A stretch of 64,000 nucleotides of DNA from Verpa conica. Taxonomy: Eukaryota; Ascomycota; Pezizomycetes; Pezizales; Morchellaceae. Of the stretch, positions 10,504 to 22,355 are shown piece by piece. Location of the stretch: contig JAUFSD010000012.1 in assembly GCA_033030425.1 (NCBI GenBank), forward strand, positions 1,302,001-1,366,000, in the 5' to 3' direction. The notes beneath the pieces are model-generated. The model was not told where the DNA came from. It saw only the letters and a list, made by a program, of their open reading frames with translations, and did not search any database. The first letter of the stretch is position 1; each line of letters begins with the position of its first letter. The translations under genes and the position numbers were made by a program.

Positions 10504-13500
10504 TGCAGCGGTGACTGTAGGGTTCCCCCAGGCCTGCTCCCGAGATTATTGCTCTGAAATGCAATATTTTGTAAGACCTATTCCTAGTTTCAGGCCATGA
10601 GCTTCTTCATGAATCCTCGATAAGCTCACCTATACCACCCTTCGGATAAGAGGCTCCTCTAATCCTTGGGTCGTTCACAAGATCTACTATAACACTTTCA
10701 AATCTTCGGGGGGTCGTAGTATGCACTGCTTCCCGAATGCGCGAGTGATTCTGCGCGCTCTGCAAAACCGGTCTGTGTATTTGAACTCGCGTAAACGGAA
10801 TGGCGTTTTCTTAAATAAATCCTATCGGGGTTTAGAGGCACATTTATTTAGCCAGCTCGGGAAGTGGCTGATTAACTCACCTACTCTGGCTCAGCACCTG
10901 GGGAGGCTGCCACTGTTGAACGAGGTACCAGCAAGAGTATACCCGCTAATCCCAGGGATTCGAGAGATATGTGGTCCCTTATGTTACCCAGGAGTTCAAT
11001 GTAGTCGCTTTGTAAGAAAGATTAGTATGTCCTATCATTACTTCCTTTCCTGAGCATAGTTATCTATGTACGGCGGCTATTATGGGGGGAAAAACTAGAG
11101 TCGTTTTTTGTTATGCCAACGTTCCCTTCAGCCGTGTCCGACATCTTCCTTGCTTTTGCCGATATGTTAGCCTAACAATTGTGTCGCGGATGAAGGCCTG
11201 TCACCGGCTCATTGGAGTAATCGGAGTGAGGGCACTAATTAATTGCAGAGAAAACTTAAATTTCTAATAGTTGGGTGGAGTCCTGGATTGGCCTGTGGTC
11301 AGAGACTTTTAATCCTTCCTTTTCTCGCCTTGGCTGCTATGCATCATGCAAGTGATTGATTCCCCATGCTGAAAGATCTGCGCCCATGAGGTTAAGGTTT
11401 TTTTGGAGTAGACTCATTGGCAGGATCAGAGACCAATGCACCCCAGCCCTATTAGTAGTCCGGTACTTACTGGTCGGGGTTAGGGTTCGGAAGTAGTGCC
11501 GTGCCAATTGTAACATGGCAAAACATCTCTTAGGGCAGAAAGAATCGGGAAATATAGGTTTATTTAAGTCTAAGACTTGCATTATCACAGTTGCGCCCCT
11601 CCATGTGTTGGATCTTTGCTATTCCATGGAGCACGGTAGCTAGATTTACCTTAAGAAGATACGTTTCCTATCTCGTGTTTCTTGGCTTTATTACTGTCCT
11701 GTTATCATGTACGAAATCACTCTGGTTCTTCCCAGTCCTTGGCATCAGCATAATGAGGTGCTTCTATACCCTTCACTTTGTTGAGGTAAAAAGGAAGTTG
11801 CTATGCTCTGCTGGCTGGACGAGCCTACTCTGCGAAGCCACCGATTATTGGGCAGTACAAATATATAGGCGGAGGCCTCCCCCACCCCTCAAATTACTAG
11901 AAGTGATAGGTCACAAGATTTAAGAGCAGAGTGCTCCTCATCGCCGTCTCGCCTCACGCTGTCTTCAAGGTCTTAGACATTCAAATACAGTGGTAGTGCT
12001 GGCCCGCCTCCTTAACTTAAACCTAGCCGAACCAGTGCTAAGCTCTGACTGTCCAGCTCAGTCATGTTGTAGATTAGAATAATGCCAGAATCCAGCTGAG
12101 AAAAAGTAATTTTCATGCAAGGATAGACCCTTCACCAGTGAGACCTGAACAAAGCTTGGACCGCTTGCCTATCTGGGCGACAGAGAGAGCCGCTGGCTGT
12201 GAGTCCAGCAACTACGTGTATCGAATGCCAAACTTCCAAATATAATACTCTACTGATTTTAGGCTCAAAAGGTTCTTATTACTTAGGCACAAGATCCCAA
12301 AACAGCCAACATTTCCTGTATCGGTCTTTTTATTCTATTCCTCAGGTAGGTCTATCAGCTGTTTCCTAGCATATAATTAAGGCTTTTTAAGACCAGCAGT
12401 TCGATTGGTTCTAGATCTCAAGACCGTGTGGTGGATGCCATATCCAGGTAATCTATAATTCGGTACCCACAATGCAGCTGCCGATCTTCGACAGAGACCT
12501 AGGATAGGACTACCCGTCTTTTTTGGCGTCGCAAAATCTTGGCGGTGAGAAATGCATATGCAGGCGTTTCCTTTTTGAATAGTCAACCAGTGGTAGATAG
12601 CCCCCCATAAATGTCAGAGCCCAGTTCAGTCTCAGAAGTACACAGTGCTGACAGTTTCAATACGCGAAATCCTAAGACTAGGAAGGGTCAGGGTTATAAA
12701 CTACCTGCAGCCCAGTGTGTAAAGTGATTGATTCGTACTATTCGGGTTAGACCTGATGTGTACTGACTGGCTCGCTACAACCGAATTTATGAATAGGGCG
12801 CCGTAACTGTGGAAGGCTCTGTTTTTTTCTTTCCTTTTTTGGGGGGGTGAGACTTTTGGCTTGTGCACTCTAAAATCTGATTTCCCGACGTGCACGCCTG
12901 CTCGATGTTTCTTGAGCCCTCTAATACGAGGCTTGAAATACTCCAAACAGAGGTCACTGACACATAGTATCACGAGATAGTATTATTATTTCATACTCTG
13001 ACAGAATACCCCAAGCCATATATGAATGTTAGTTCCGCCTAGAAGTGCCCATATAGCACTGTAATAAAAATAATGGTGAAGGAACTTAGTCTGATATCGC
13101 GGCGCGGGTAGACATACTCTATCTCCCTTGAAACCCTGTCAATACCCTAGCGTCTGGGGAAGACAGAGAGCACCTGAACATGCTGTAGGGAGGGCCTTGG
13201 TTGGATATTCCTACAGATTGGCGAGAATAAGTTCCTATCGGTCTCGGATAGGTCTTGATCCGCCTTCCAGATTCGAATTTAGTCCTACGTACATTCTATA
13301 GATAACCCCCCCCCTGCTAATTCCTACCGTAAGCAACAGCTCAGATTGCCGCGATTATCCTCAAGACAGTATATCATGCGGCGCATTTCGCTTTGGAAAA
13401 AGAATGCGTCAGTGAGTAAAGACACGATATTCTCTATTGCGCTGTGTATACTCTTAACTATGAGTATACAAAGGTTTCTAGAGTGCAAATGCCATCTTAC

Positions 13501-16231
13501 GGCTCTCGTGTAAGCTTTGTTGTCTTTGCATGAAACACCTGCTAAACTCAAAAGAAGCTGCATGAAGGGCCCACAATTTCTCAGGTATTTCCTGCACCTA
13601 ATCACATCCACCGTGCGACCATACATTCGCATTACCACTCCTCGCCCAAGAAGAAGAAGAAAAAAACAGTTTGAGGGTGTATGTAGATCTTATGAAAAGC
13701 CAGCTGAAGTCTTTATCAGAGGCATAAACAAAAACCCTATCAAAAAAACTAGATATGAAAAACGTATCGGAGGGTATGCATCGGCCGGGAAACCTTAAAC
13801 AGATGAAAAGCGAGGTAATAAGAGGCGAGGGCAAAGCTTTAGAGTTCAATTGGTGAAGGGTTATAAAAAAATTGCACTTTCGGGTATATCCTAGCACAAG
13901 GACGAATTTGGAGCTAGTACTACATTCAGGATGCCGGCACTACGCCTGTCTGTGGTGACCAATATTGCGCGCTTATCCCTGCTGCGTCGGATCGGATCTA
14001 GCAGAAATAAAATCGGGGAGTGATATTGAGATCCGGGGGTTTCAGGTTTTGGGGAAGATTCCCGGCTTTCTTATCGCCCGATCTTTCCTGGCAATGTCAG
14101 CGCGAGGTGCACATAATTTCAGTCCCCTAATATACCCAAAGATAGTAAATCTCGTGCTTAAGATTGAACACGGTTTTTAGGCCTTATTACTACTCCTAGC
14201 CTCAAATTGGCAACGTTTTGATTTTATGCCTGGGTCTCAATGCGCCTGACTGGTGAAAATCGCGGGGAATATTGAGGAACTTCGTGGGTTTTGGGGGTGT
14301 AGAGGTGTTTTTAGCGAAAGCCTTTGTATAGCAGTGTATGTGGAGTCCCTAGTTCATTACGATAATATGCTTAGGACTAAGATTCCATATTCATAGGTTA
14401 CTTATCCATATATCGACACATATATCCTACAACAAACAGTATCCTAGGTCAGATGTATGATAATTTTATAGGTATATTGACCATATAACGGGGGTTATAT
14501 CATCTTATGTATAACAAAATGGCCCGAGATTGATATAATTACAATAGCTAGACAAGAGTCTTCAGATTTAAATCAAGGTTTGAATATATTGTGACAACTT
14601 GAGTTTTTCATGAAGGACAACCCAAAATGTCCTATTCTAGGCTATTTTGTTATATCTAAGATTATATAGATTATACCTGCATTACATACTTGGTACTAGG
14701 GAAAGTCTAGAATATCTGGTAAGATAGCCAGAGGATTGTTCTCTAATAGGATACGCTAAGAATCCTAGTAAGAGGTTATCGGGAAACCAAGTATCAATGA
14801 ATTAATCATAATAAATGGATTGAGAAACTAAGCTGGTGCTAGGCAAGGCAAATATAGTAGACCCTTGCGACAATAATAACTCCGGACCGGATCTGGTTGG
14901 AAAAAGAGAGAAACTTTTGTGACAAGTGTTGGTGTTTTAATAACTAGTAATAGCTACGCTATATCAATCTTGTTGGGACTAAGAAAATATATTCTTAAGG
15001 GAGTGTACTGATGTAGATTGAGCCTCGAACCCAATAGTCATCTTGCCGGAAGTTATATTACACTTAAATACTAGCACTAGCATTAAACGACCTTTGTCAT
15101 ATATATTTACGTAGACTACAGTACTAAAATTTTTACTGGCTTTGTTAGCTGAAAAATCACTAAAAATGTAGGTTTTAGTGTTTAAGTATCTTTAAACTAG
15201 ATCAATCTGAGCTTCAAATTACTTTCACCCACAGCTTGGCTACTAAATCCAGAGGCCACTCTGGCCCGCCCAAATGGTAGGGGCCTAGGAAAGCTCATAA
15301 GCCAAGATTAATCATAACAATTAAGAAAAATAATCGGAATTAAGCTCTTGGATATAACCTATCTTTCATGTGGTTTATCCAAATGATCTAATATCTCAAG
15401 GCCAGGCTGTATTTCTGTTCCGGTCCAGATCATATATTAGAGACACAAATCTACACCAGACCGCTCAAACAGCACTGGTCCAGTCTATATATAGATAAAA
15501 TCACCTATTAAATTACTACAGACTTATAGGAAGCTACTTATCGCTAAGAATATCTATAGTCTAGTGGCTAAGGAGTTTGGGTATCGGTAAAGAACGTCTT
15601 TGTATGTCAATTTCTACCGCCACAGTCTCTAAAACTACAGGCCACATTATCACGATGAGTCATTTATCATAGTTTACCTCTATAGGCTGTAGTAGCACGG
15701 AAAGATCCAGGGGCAGGTCAAGCCAAGGGGATGGTAATGAAGGGCCGTATAACAAGCAATCTATTTCTACAGTCTATCTAAACAAAACGCCCGCTCTAGG
15801 ATGATAGTGTTAATCCTTTCATAGTCTTCTATTATTTTCTTACGTTAATACAACTAACTTTTCATAACATAACTCGATGTTGGATTTAGGTATGTGCCAA
15901 GGACCCCTAACCCTAAAGTGACCAAAGCAGTATGTAAAACAAGCTTTTTTTGTGAAGATCACAGTTAATCTATATCTGTATTAGAGCCCGCTGAAACATA
16001 TGATTGACTGTAGACTTCACTAAACTGCATTTAATATCGATACCTCAGGATTACGACCATAATCTATCGCCACGAATAAAGTCATAGGTATCTATTTAGC
16101 TTTTGCCTACCAGACTATCTAATTCCTGGGAGTGTGATACGATAAAACCAAGAGAACGCATACTAATACACCACCAGAGAACCCTACACTTAATTCTCAT
16201 AACCCCCTCTAGGGGAGGTGCTCATCCCTCT
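10504..16231. other. Gene-poor region of about 5.7 kb
   Basis: Only short, unrelated open frames occur, none with a recognisable domain. From about 14340 to 16200 the sequence becomes clearly A+T-rich, with many TA-rich words and no frame above 60 codons. This is the look of old, mutated repeats. 10504-10720 would hold the promoter of the large membrane-protein gene. I see no RNA gene here. Confidence 0.5.
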
Positions 16232-17556
16232 TTAGCGTGACGCAGCCCAATTAACAACAAGCTCCTGATAATTCGACTCATCCGTATAAATCGTATACTA
16301 CACACACAAAATCAGTACAATCCCACTTACACACGTAACCCAACTCACCGTATCATCCGAAGTCCTCCCACCCGACAACGTCAGCCCAAACTGCCAAAAC
16401 ATATCCGCCGTCAACCCGCTAGACTTCATTGTTTCATGCCACTTATTAATGACGCTAGTCCTCGTATCGCCGTCTTCAGGGACGCCGTATTCCTCAAGAA
16501 CACACGCTTTTCCAGCCGCGCTGCATGCGGCGGCGTGGTCGGTGATCCATTGGTTTCCCCAGTCGTAGGTTTGGCCCCAGGGGGTTGTGTAGAGGTGTGC
16601 GGTGCCGTAGTCGAGTGTGGGGATCTGGAGGTTGGCTTCGAAGTCGATGCCTTCGCCGCCTTGGTATGGGTAGCTGGTGCCGGAGGCACGGTTGAAGAAT
16701 CCTTCGTCGCCGAGAGAGACGTAGTGTGTGCTGTCGAGGGATTTGATGTATGCTGACATGGTGGTGGCCCAGGTTGTGATTATGGATGTGGAGCATCCGT
16801 TGCAGCGGGGCTCACTAGAGGGGGATGTTAGAAGGTGGTGGTTGTAGTTATGGGGGAGTGCTTACTTTGCGAGTTGCCATGAGAAGATGGCGGAGGAGCT
16901 CTTGTATCTGTTGACGACGGTTTGGACGTAGTTCTTGTAGGCATTCTGAATGTTTGTGTCCGTGTAGAAACTTGAGTGACCGGACCCACCGAGCTTTGAA
17001 ACGTACACATCCATACCACCATAATCGCCCCAGTTATTGACTATAAAGATGAGTAGTTAGGTATTACTCTAACTTGAGACGGGAAGTGGGGGGGAAACTT
17101 ACCCAATGGGAGCACCAACTTGATTCCGTACTTCTCTGCGGCTTTCACAACAGCGTCTAAACGGCCTAACCCGGTGCTGCCAGTATTGATGACTGGAGTA
17201 CTGCTGCTCCAGCACTGGAAGTAGATGCCTGAGCAGGAGGTAGAGTCCTGGAACGCCCAGGTACGAACAACCTTCAATCCCGCAGCCTTGATTGCCGCAA
17301 AGGTCGTGTCGATATCCGTATCACTAGTCAAGAACGGAAGCCAGTATGCATTCGTTCCGGCGAAGCTCCTGTGGGTGTTTTGTATTAGTAATTATTACTT
17401 GTAGTACTGTCAATTGTAAATAAAAATTAGAAAAAGAATAGGAACTTACGAGAAAGTAGCCCTCTTCTCGACTTCAGCGGCAGGTTCTGGCTCTGCCGTG
17501 GGCGCAGCAAGTGCACCGGCGAGTAACAAGGAGGTTAGAAAAGTAATGAGCTTCAT
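16232..17556 (-). CDS. Secreted endo-1,4-beta-mannanase, GH5 (subfamily 7 type)
   Basis: The enzyme hydrolyses beta-1,4-mannan outside the cell. Exons in transcript order are 17450-17556, 17103-17368, 16866-17040, 16349-16814 and 16232-16297, giving 359 residues. Residues 1-18 (MKLITFLTSLLLAGALA) are a signal peptide, followed by a short pro-segment ending EKR, a likely Kex2 site. The GH5_7 landmarks are TNAYWLPFL, KVVRTWAF, LVNNWGDYGGMDVYV, the acid/base Glu184 in WQLANEP and the nucleophile Glu290/291 in VLEEYGV. The last exon restores YTIYTDESNYQELVVNWAASR. No carbohydrate-binding module or linker is present. All five exons join in frame, so the gene looks functional. Confidence 0.92.
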
Positions 17557-19071
17557 AGCTTAAGCAAACAAAAAAGAGAGTCCAAGATCAATGGTAAGAT
17601 CAACTACAAAAGAAGGATACTGATGCCGAGTTAGATTCTATGAGGGAAGGATCTCAATTTTATACACCCCCAAGACCAAACCTCACCAATAAAAAAAAAC
17701 AAAGATAACCCACTACTCTCCCCATTCGGAGAATTAAAAAGAAAAACATCAACAAGGATTCCGTAGATCTTCTACTTATTCTATATAGTAGAAACCTCGG
17801 TCTCTAGAAAATTACTTTAAATCTCAGAGTTCTTCAAGGAACCCTTTACTGTCCTCGGAACCTCGACACGCATTCCGAGAAGAAAAGGCATCCGTGTACA
17901 TACTAAAACCCTTGCGCATCTCCCCTAGTGAGCCTGCCAAAGTATAAAGCTTCTAGGGGTTCTCGAAGATCTGTACTAGAAGGGAAGACGTATTCAGGGG
18001 TACTTTATCCCCGGATCGAAGAATACACGTCTCCACGTTTCATTACAGATCTTGACAAGCATCTTCTGGGGTACATGCCATACATACACATCTCTAGCTG
18101 TACCTATCAGAGATATGTTGGGGGATTGCGCTGGGACGTCATGGTACGTAGTCCTGGGGTAATTAAGTTGTTCTCCGCTGCGCCGGCGGAAGACCTTCCC
18201 GTCGTACAGTACTAAGTGTTTCGGCTCACTTACCGGGGGAGAGAAGAACACCAAATGCGGTACAGTCCTGATTCAGCCGATACACAGTCAGGCTGTCTGT
18301 GTAACCTGCACCTGCATTATATACGGGCTGGCTTTAGAACTACTTTGTTACAGTAAGTAATTAAAATATTGTAGATGGGAGTAGCTATATACTAAGTGAA
18401 TACTCCCAGAGCAGAAATATTAATAGTGACCTGGGAGCTATCTATCTTGGTAAAAGGTTTCCCTGCCAACAGTGTGCTATTGATCTCCAGACGGGTTGGA
18501 GAATGATTACAAACTAATTCTCCAGTCAACCCCTGCAGAATCGGGGAGAGAGGTGAGTACTTTCCATAATGCTTGAGCGAAAGAAAACCCATGCGGGGGA
18601 TCACCGTTAATAAAACCAGTATAGCAGCGACGATCAAAGCGGGAGGGAATATACTTACGAAACTCAATCCCGCTAGTGATCGGGGTTAATATGAATTTTC
18701 AACACAAAAAAAATAAAAACAGTTTTACTCTGTATCAGTGCAGGTATGTATCTTTCTTGTCCTGGTGCTAGGAATTCCATGGATCTTAGCTGTTCCAGCG
18801 CCAACCCTGGTCACAGCGGGTCGAGTCTCGTAAGGATACGGTATATACACCTGTCTTCCCCCACTCGGGCGACAGGAAATGTATGTGTTTCATGCAATAG
18901 ACGTGTAGAGACCACTGATATATTTAATTCTAGCATAAGCAATGCCAACCAGTACAAACGTGAGCGAGCATACACAAGAAAAACAAAAGATCTTTGGTAC
19001 GTATTCGATCAGACCCACTATATCTCTAACCCGTCTACCAGATACAGGGGGGGCATCTAACGAGAGGGGGG

Positions 19072-19418
19072 GCAAGGCCAGAGGGGCCACGAGGCCGAGG
19101 TGGCTCGAGGTAAACAATAATAAATTAAAAAAACATCACAGGCTCTATTAGAAGTATAAGTTAGTAGCTATTCCCACTATAATTTGTCACACTATTTGTG
19201 AAAGTACAGTTGCAAGCAATAGAATGATAGTTTGATACTATATACGCCTGGAGGAGGGAGGTAAGCCCAACTCATATGGATTGACTGCTATTGGCCATTA
19301 TTTGATAGCTTTTAATTATTACTAAAAATAGTTCTATGTGTCAAGGCTCCTCGAGGCCAGACTCCTAATTCCCAAGGCGAGCCAAAGCCAGAGGCCCACA
19401 AAGCCGAGGCACCTCGAG
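19072..19418. repeat. Pair of G+C-rich direct repeats
   Basis: GCCAGAGGGGCCACGAGGCC at 19077 onward is echoed about 310 bases later by GCCAGAGGCCCACAAAGCC, each followed by GAGG and a CTCGAG. A related AGGCTCCTCGAGGCCAGA lies between them near 19344. The three look like scattered copies of one G+C-rich element in otherwise A+T-rich DNA. Confidence 0.5.
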
Positions 19419-20313
19419 ACCACCCCCCCCTACCTCGCCTCGAACGGCCTCGTGGACCACACTACCTCAAAGTCTAAATGCTATCCTGCAACCACATGAT
19501 TCACGTCACAAATAGTCACTCGAGCAACTAGCGGGTAAGACTCTCCATACGGCTTACTTGATTCTGTACTCACGCGTTGATTAATAACTCTGAATTTTCA
19601 TAACCACAACACCAAAACACACCCCTAGTAAATTGTCTCTAAATGTAGTTAATATTTACTTGAATTACCAATTGTAATGCTATGGGGTTCTAACTGCATG
19701 AAGCTTCCCCTTGTTGCTATTACACCACTGTGCTCATTTCTGGTGGTTGTAACCATATTTCGAGTTGTTAAATTAACGCGCGAGGCCCTAATGACAACTT
19801 CCGAGTTATCTACTGTATATCACCCCCAGTCGGAGCTCTACTACGGATTTAAAGAGACGATGTATCTCTCTATTGTACTTAGATTAGCATGAGCCTTCAA
19901 ACGTATTAAGAAAAGTTGAACTACTTTAAAAAAAAAGATTCTTTGGCGCCGATAGAAAACAAACTTACCTCCAAAAAAACACCTAATACTCAAGGGGAGA
20001 TGTTCGAATTACGTTACGTTATTAAAGAGGATGCGTGAAGGGAACGGTCTGGGAATAGAATGTAATTCTACTTCCAAACCATTTTGTTAATAAAAAAGAG
20101 AGACAAAACAAAAAGAAAGAGAAGAAAAAGGAGAAAAAAGAGTAAAAGTCCCATATTGCTGTTCGATCACCCTCCCCAATCTTAAAATCCATCCCGTCAA
20201 AAAAAACAAAAAAAACAAGTATCCATAGAGAAAACCCAAGTCCGTCATACGATACGTTACAAAAGGAAAAACACCCCTACAAGGCATACCAAAAAAAAAA
20301 GCAACGCCGTTCC

Positions 20314-20338
20314 AAAAAAAAAAAAAAAAAAAAAAAAA
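20314..20338. repeat. Poly-A homopolymer, 25 bases
   Basis: This is an uninterrupted run of A just downstream of the RNase III-like gene; further shorter A runs lie at 20198-20216 and 20291-20300. It could be the tail scar of a retroelement, but no element body is evident. Confidence 0.8.
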
Positions 20339-20377
20339 CAGCACCCTAACATTTACTCTTCTTCTTTTTCCCCCTCA

Positions 20378-21458
20378 CTATCTCAAAACCATTCTCCTTG
20401 ATTGTAGTTTCTTTGTACGTCTCGGCAAGGGACCCATAGGAGCTCTAAGGACCACAAGCGCATCTCTCGATGCTAGATGTTTCGCCTCCAACTTTGTCGA
20501 AGCTACTGCGGTAGCGATGTTTCTCCCGTCCATGCCGACGGTCGCAGTCCACTGTATCAACGCGCCCTGGTAGCCGTTGTCCTTGAACATGAAGCTCGGC
20601 TGGGATAGTCGATTCTTGGCAGCATACTCCATCAGCCGCGAGGTGTACATGCTCACGGTCTGTCTGCGGATCTTTGACTCGACGGATGCAGGCTTTATCG
20701 CCGTATCGATGGAAGGCAGGCCCGGGGTGTTTACAGTGAAACTAGGGGTGGCAGGGGCAGTAGCGGAGGGGGTGAATGGGATGTCTGATAGGTTGGAGGA
20801 GGAGGAGGGTTTGCTTGGGGTGGCTGTGGTGCTGTATTCTTCGTAGTAGAGTCGGTATTGTTGGGCGTAGGGCCCGACTACTTGCGAGAACCAGTTGTAG
20901 AGGTTCTGGTACCCGGTGACGCCCATGTCGCGGTGGATGGCGCCGATGTAGGCGGCGAAGAGGTTCCCGAGGATCCCGTCCGAGTCTGAGGTTGCGTAGT
21001 TGAGGGTCGTGAGACGGCTGTGGAGGCAAAGGACTCGCGACAAGTGTGCGTAGAAGGACTTTGCTTCGAGGGCTTCGCAGAGGTGCTTGTGTGTGTTAGC
21101 GATCCAGTAAGAGGGAATAAGGAGAGATATCTCAAGATATCTCAAGACATCTCTATAAAGAATGGATCCTCACATCTAATGCATTCGCTCCAAGCTCTGC
21201 GAACATCGTCGTCAACAACACCCCCGTCAGGCCCTCCAGTACACTCTCGCCTAGCCATCGCAGCACATCGCCTTCTCGCCGCGGCGACCCAACGTCCCCG
21301 TTCCCGTTCACGCTGCCGCCCTCGACACCGAGCCACTGCACCTGCGAGGACGAGTAAACCAATTGTTCCAGCGACTTGTCCTGGAATACATAGAGCGACA
21401 GATTAGGGTTAGGCTGGACTGCCGGAATCGCGTAGCTCGAGTACCACGGAGCTGCCAT
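20378..21458 (-). CDS. RNase III-like domain plus dsRNA-binding domain protein
   Basis: Exon 1 is 21174-21458 and exon 2 is 20378-21085. The intron has a GCTAAC branch point, and the product is about 330 residues. Residues about 20-175 resemble an RNase III fold (FQDKSLEQLVY, then LRWLGESVLEGL, then GNLFAAYIGAIHRDMG). Canonical catalytic positions ExxEFLGD and DxxEAxxGA are changed (no Glu/Asp pair, DxxEA becomes NLFAA), so nuclease activity is doubtful. Residues about 235-305 form a dsRBD ending EAKHLASRDALVVL. A Ser/Thr/Pro linker separates them. The fold combination occurs in mitochondrial ribosomal protein mL44 and in RNase III itself; which applies is unclear. After APMG the other frame reads LAETYKETTIKENGFEIV to a lysine-rich end, hinting at a one-base slip near 20432. 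Confidence 0.7.
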
Positions 21459-22355
21459 GATTGCGAATAGTTTGAGAGTGAGGGTCTGAGCGGTGGGGGA
21501 GTGTGAAAGAGAATGGGGGGGCGGTAGGACTCGCTTGAGGGAGGGATGGGCAGGATAGGCAAGGCAAGTCTGTTCAGGCAGGCAGCAGCGGGACTGAGAT
21601 GTTCCCTGTTATGTGGGGCGCTTTGGCCAGTGCCAGATCCGTGCTCATATCACAATGGTTTATTCACGAGCTTGGCGGAAAAGTTTTCAGGCTTCTCCAC
21701 ATTGGAAGCACAAGGCCGGAAGCGGTGGGTGGGTATGCAGGGGGAGGGGGAGGGGGAGGGTAGAAGAGAGAGATTCAAAGTGGAAGGTGGAGCTGTAGAG
21801 TATTTAGTAGAGATAAAGAATAAGAATAATAAAAACAATTGTAAAAACATTAACAATTACAAAAGCAATTATAAAAACAATTATTAAATATTACCCTTTG
21901 TCCTCTCCCCAGCATGCAGTAACCCGCCCCCAGAAATCTTTAAGACCCAAAGATCTGAAACTGCTGCCAAAGCTGGAGAGCGATCATTAATCTTGAGAGA
22001 ATGTATATGTCTAGCAGTCCCTGTGTTTTATCCCCGTATTAATAACCCCTTCGCACTGAACCCCTCGGCTGGCCAGATCCGACGGCCCCCAGGCTGTCAG
22101 ATGGGTGTTGTGAATGAGCCTCATCGTATCTCACCTTATTCTCACCGTCAAAAGGCGACTGCGCCCACACCCATAGAGTACAGTCTTCTCACCCTTTATT
22201 TACATACTCCCCCGAGTGACTCCTGGTGGTCCGGCTACACGCATCTCTGCGCCAAGACGAAATCTACATATAGCCGTGGCTTTTCCGACCATAGCTCTGC
22301 CCTTCCCCCTACCCGTTCTCTACAAACCAACCCTTTGGAGTGAATCCCCCCCTAG
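21459..22355. other. Intergenic region between divergent genes
   Basis: This separates the RNase III-like gene (minus) from the Zn2Cys6 gene (plus) and should contain both promoters. It includes a G-rich tract at 21739-21762 and an AAAAACAATTA-type simple repeat at 21825-21885. No gene is supported. Confidence 0.5.

Larger units (their letters stand above)
17557..20377. other. Intergenic region of 2.8 kb
   Basis: 17557-17700 should hold the mannanase promoter. Small overlapping frames at 17928-18254 and 18392-18667 have no recognisable content. A G+C-rich word is repeated at 19072-19110 and 19384-19418 (listed separately). The region ends in a poly-A tract next to the RNase III-like gene. 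Confidence 0.5.

Noticed and set aside
10721..14180. Scattered frames of 60-110 codons
   Set aside because: Overlap on both strands, no splice logic or recognisable content.
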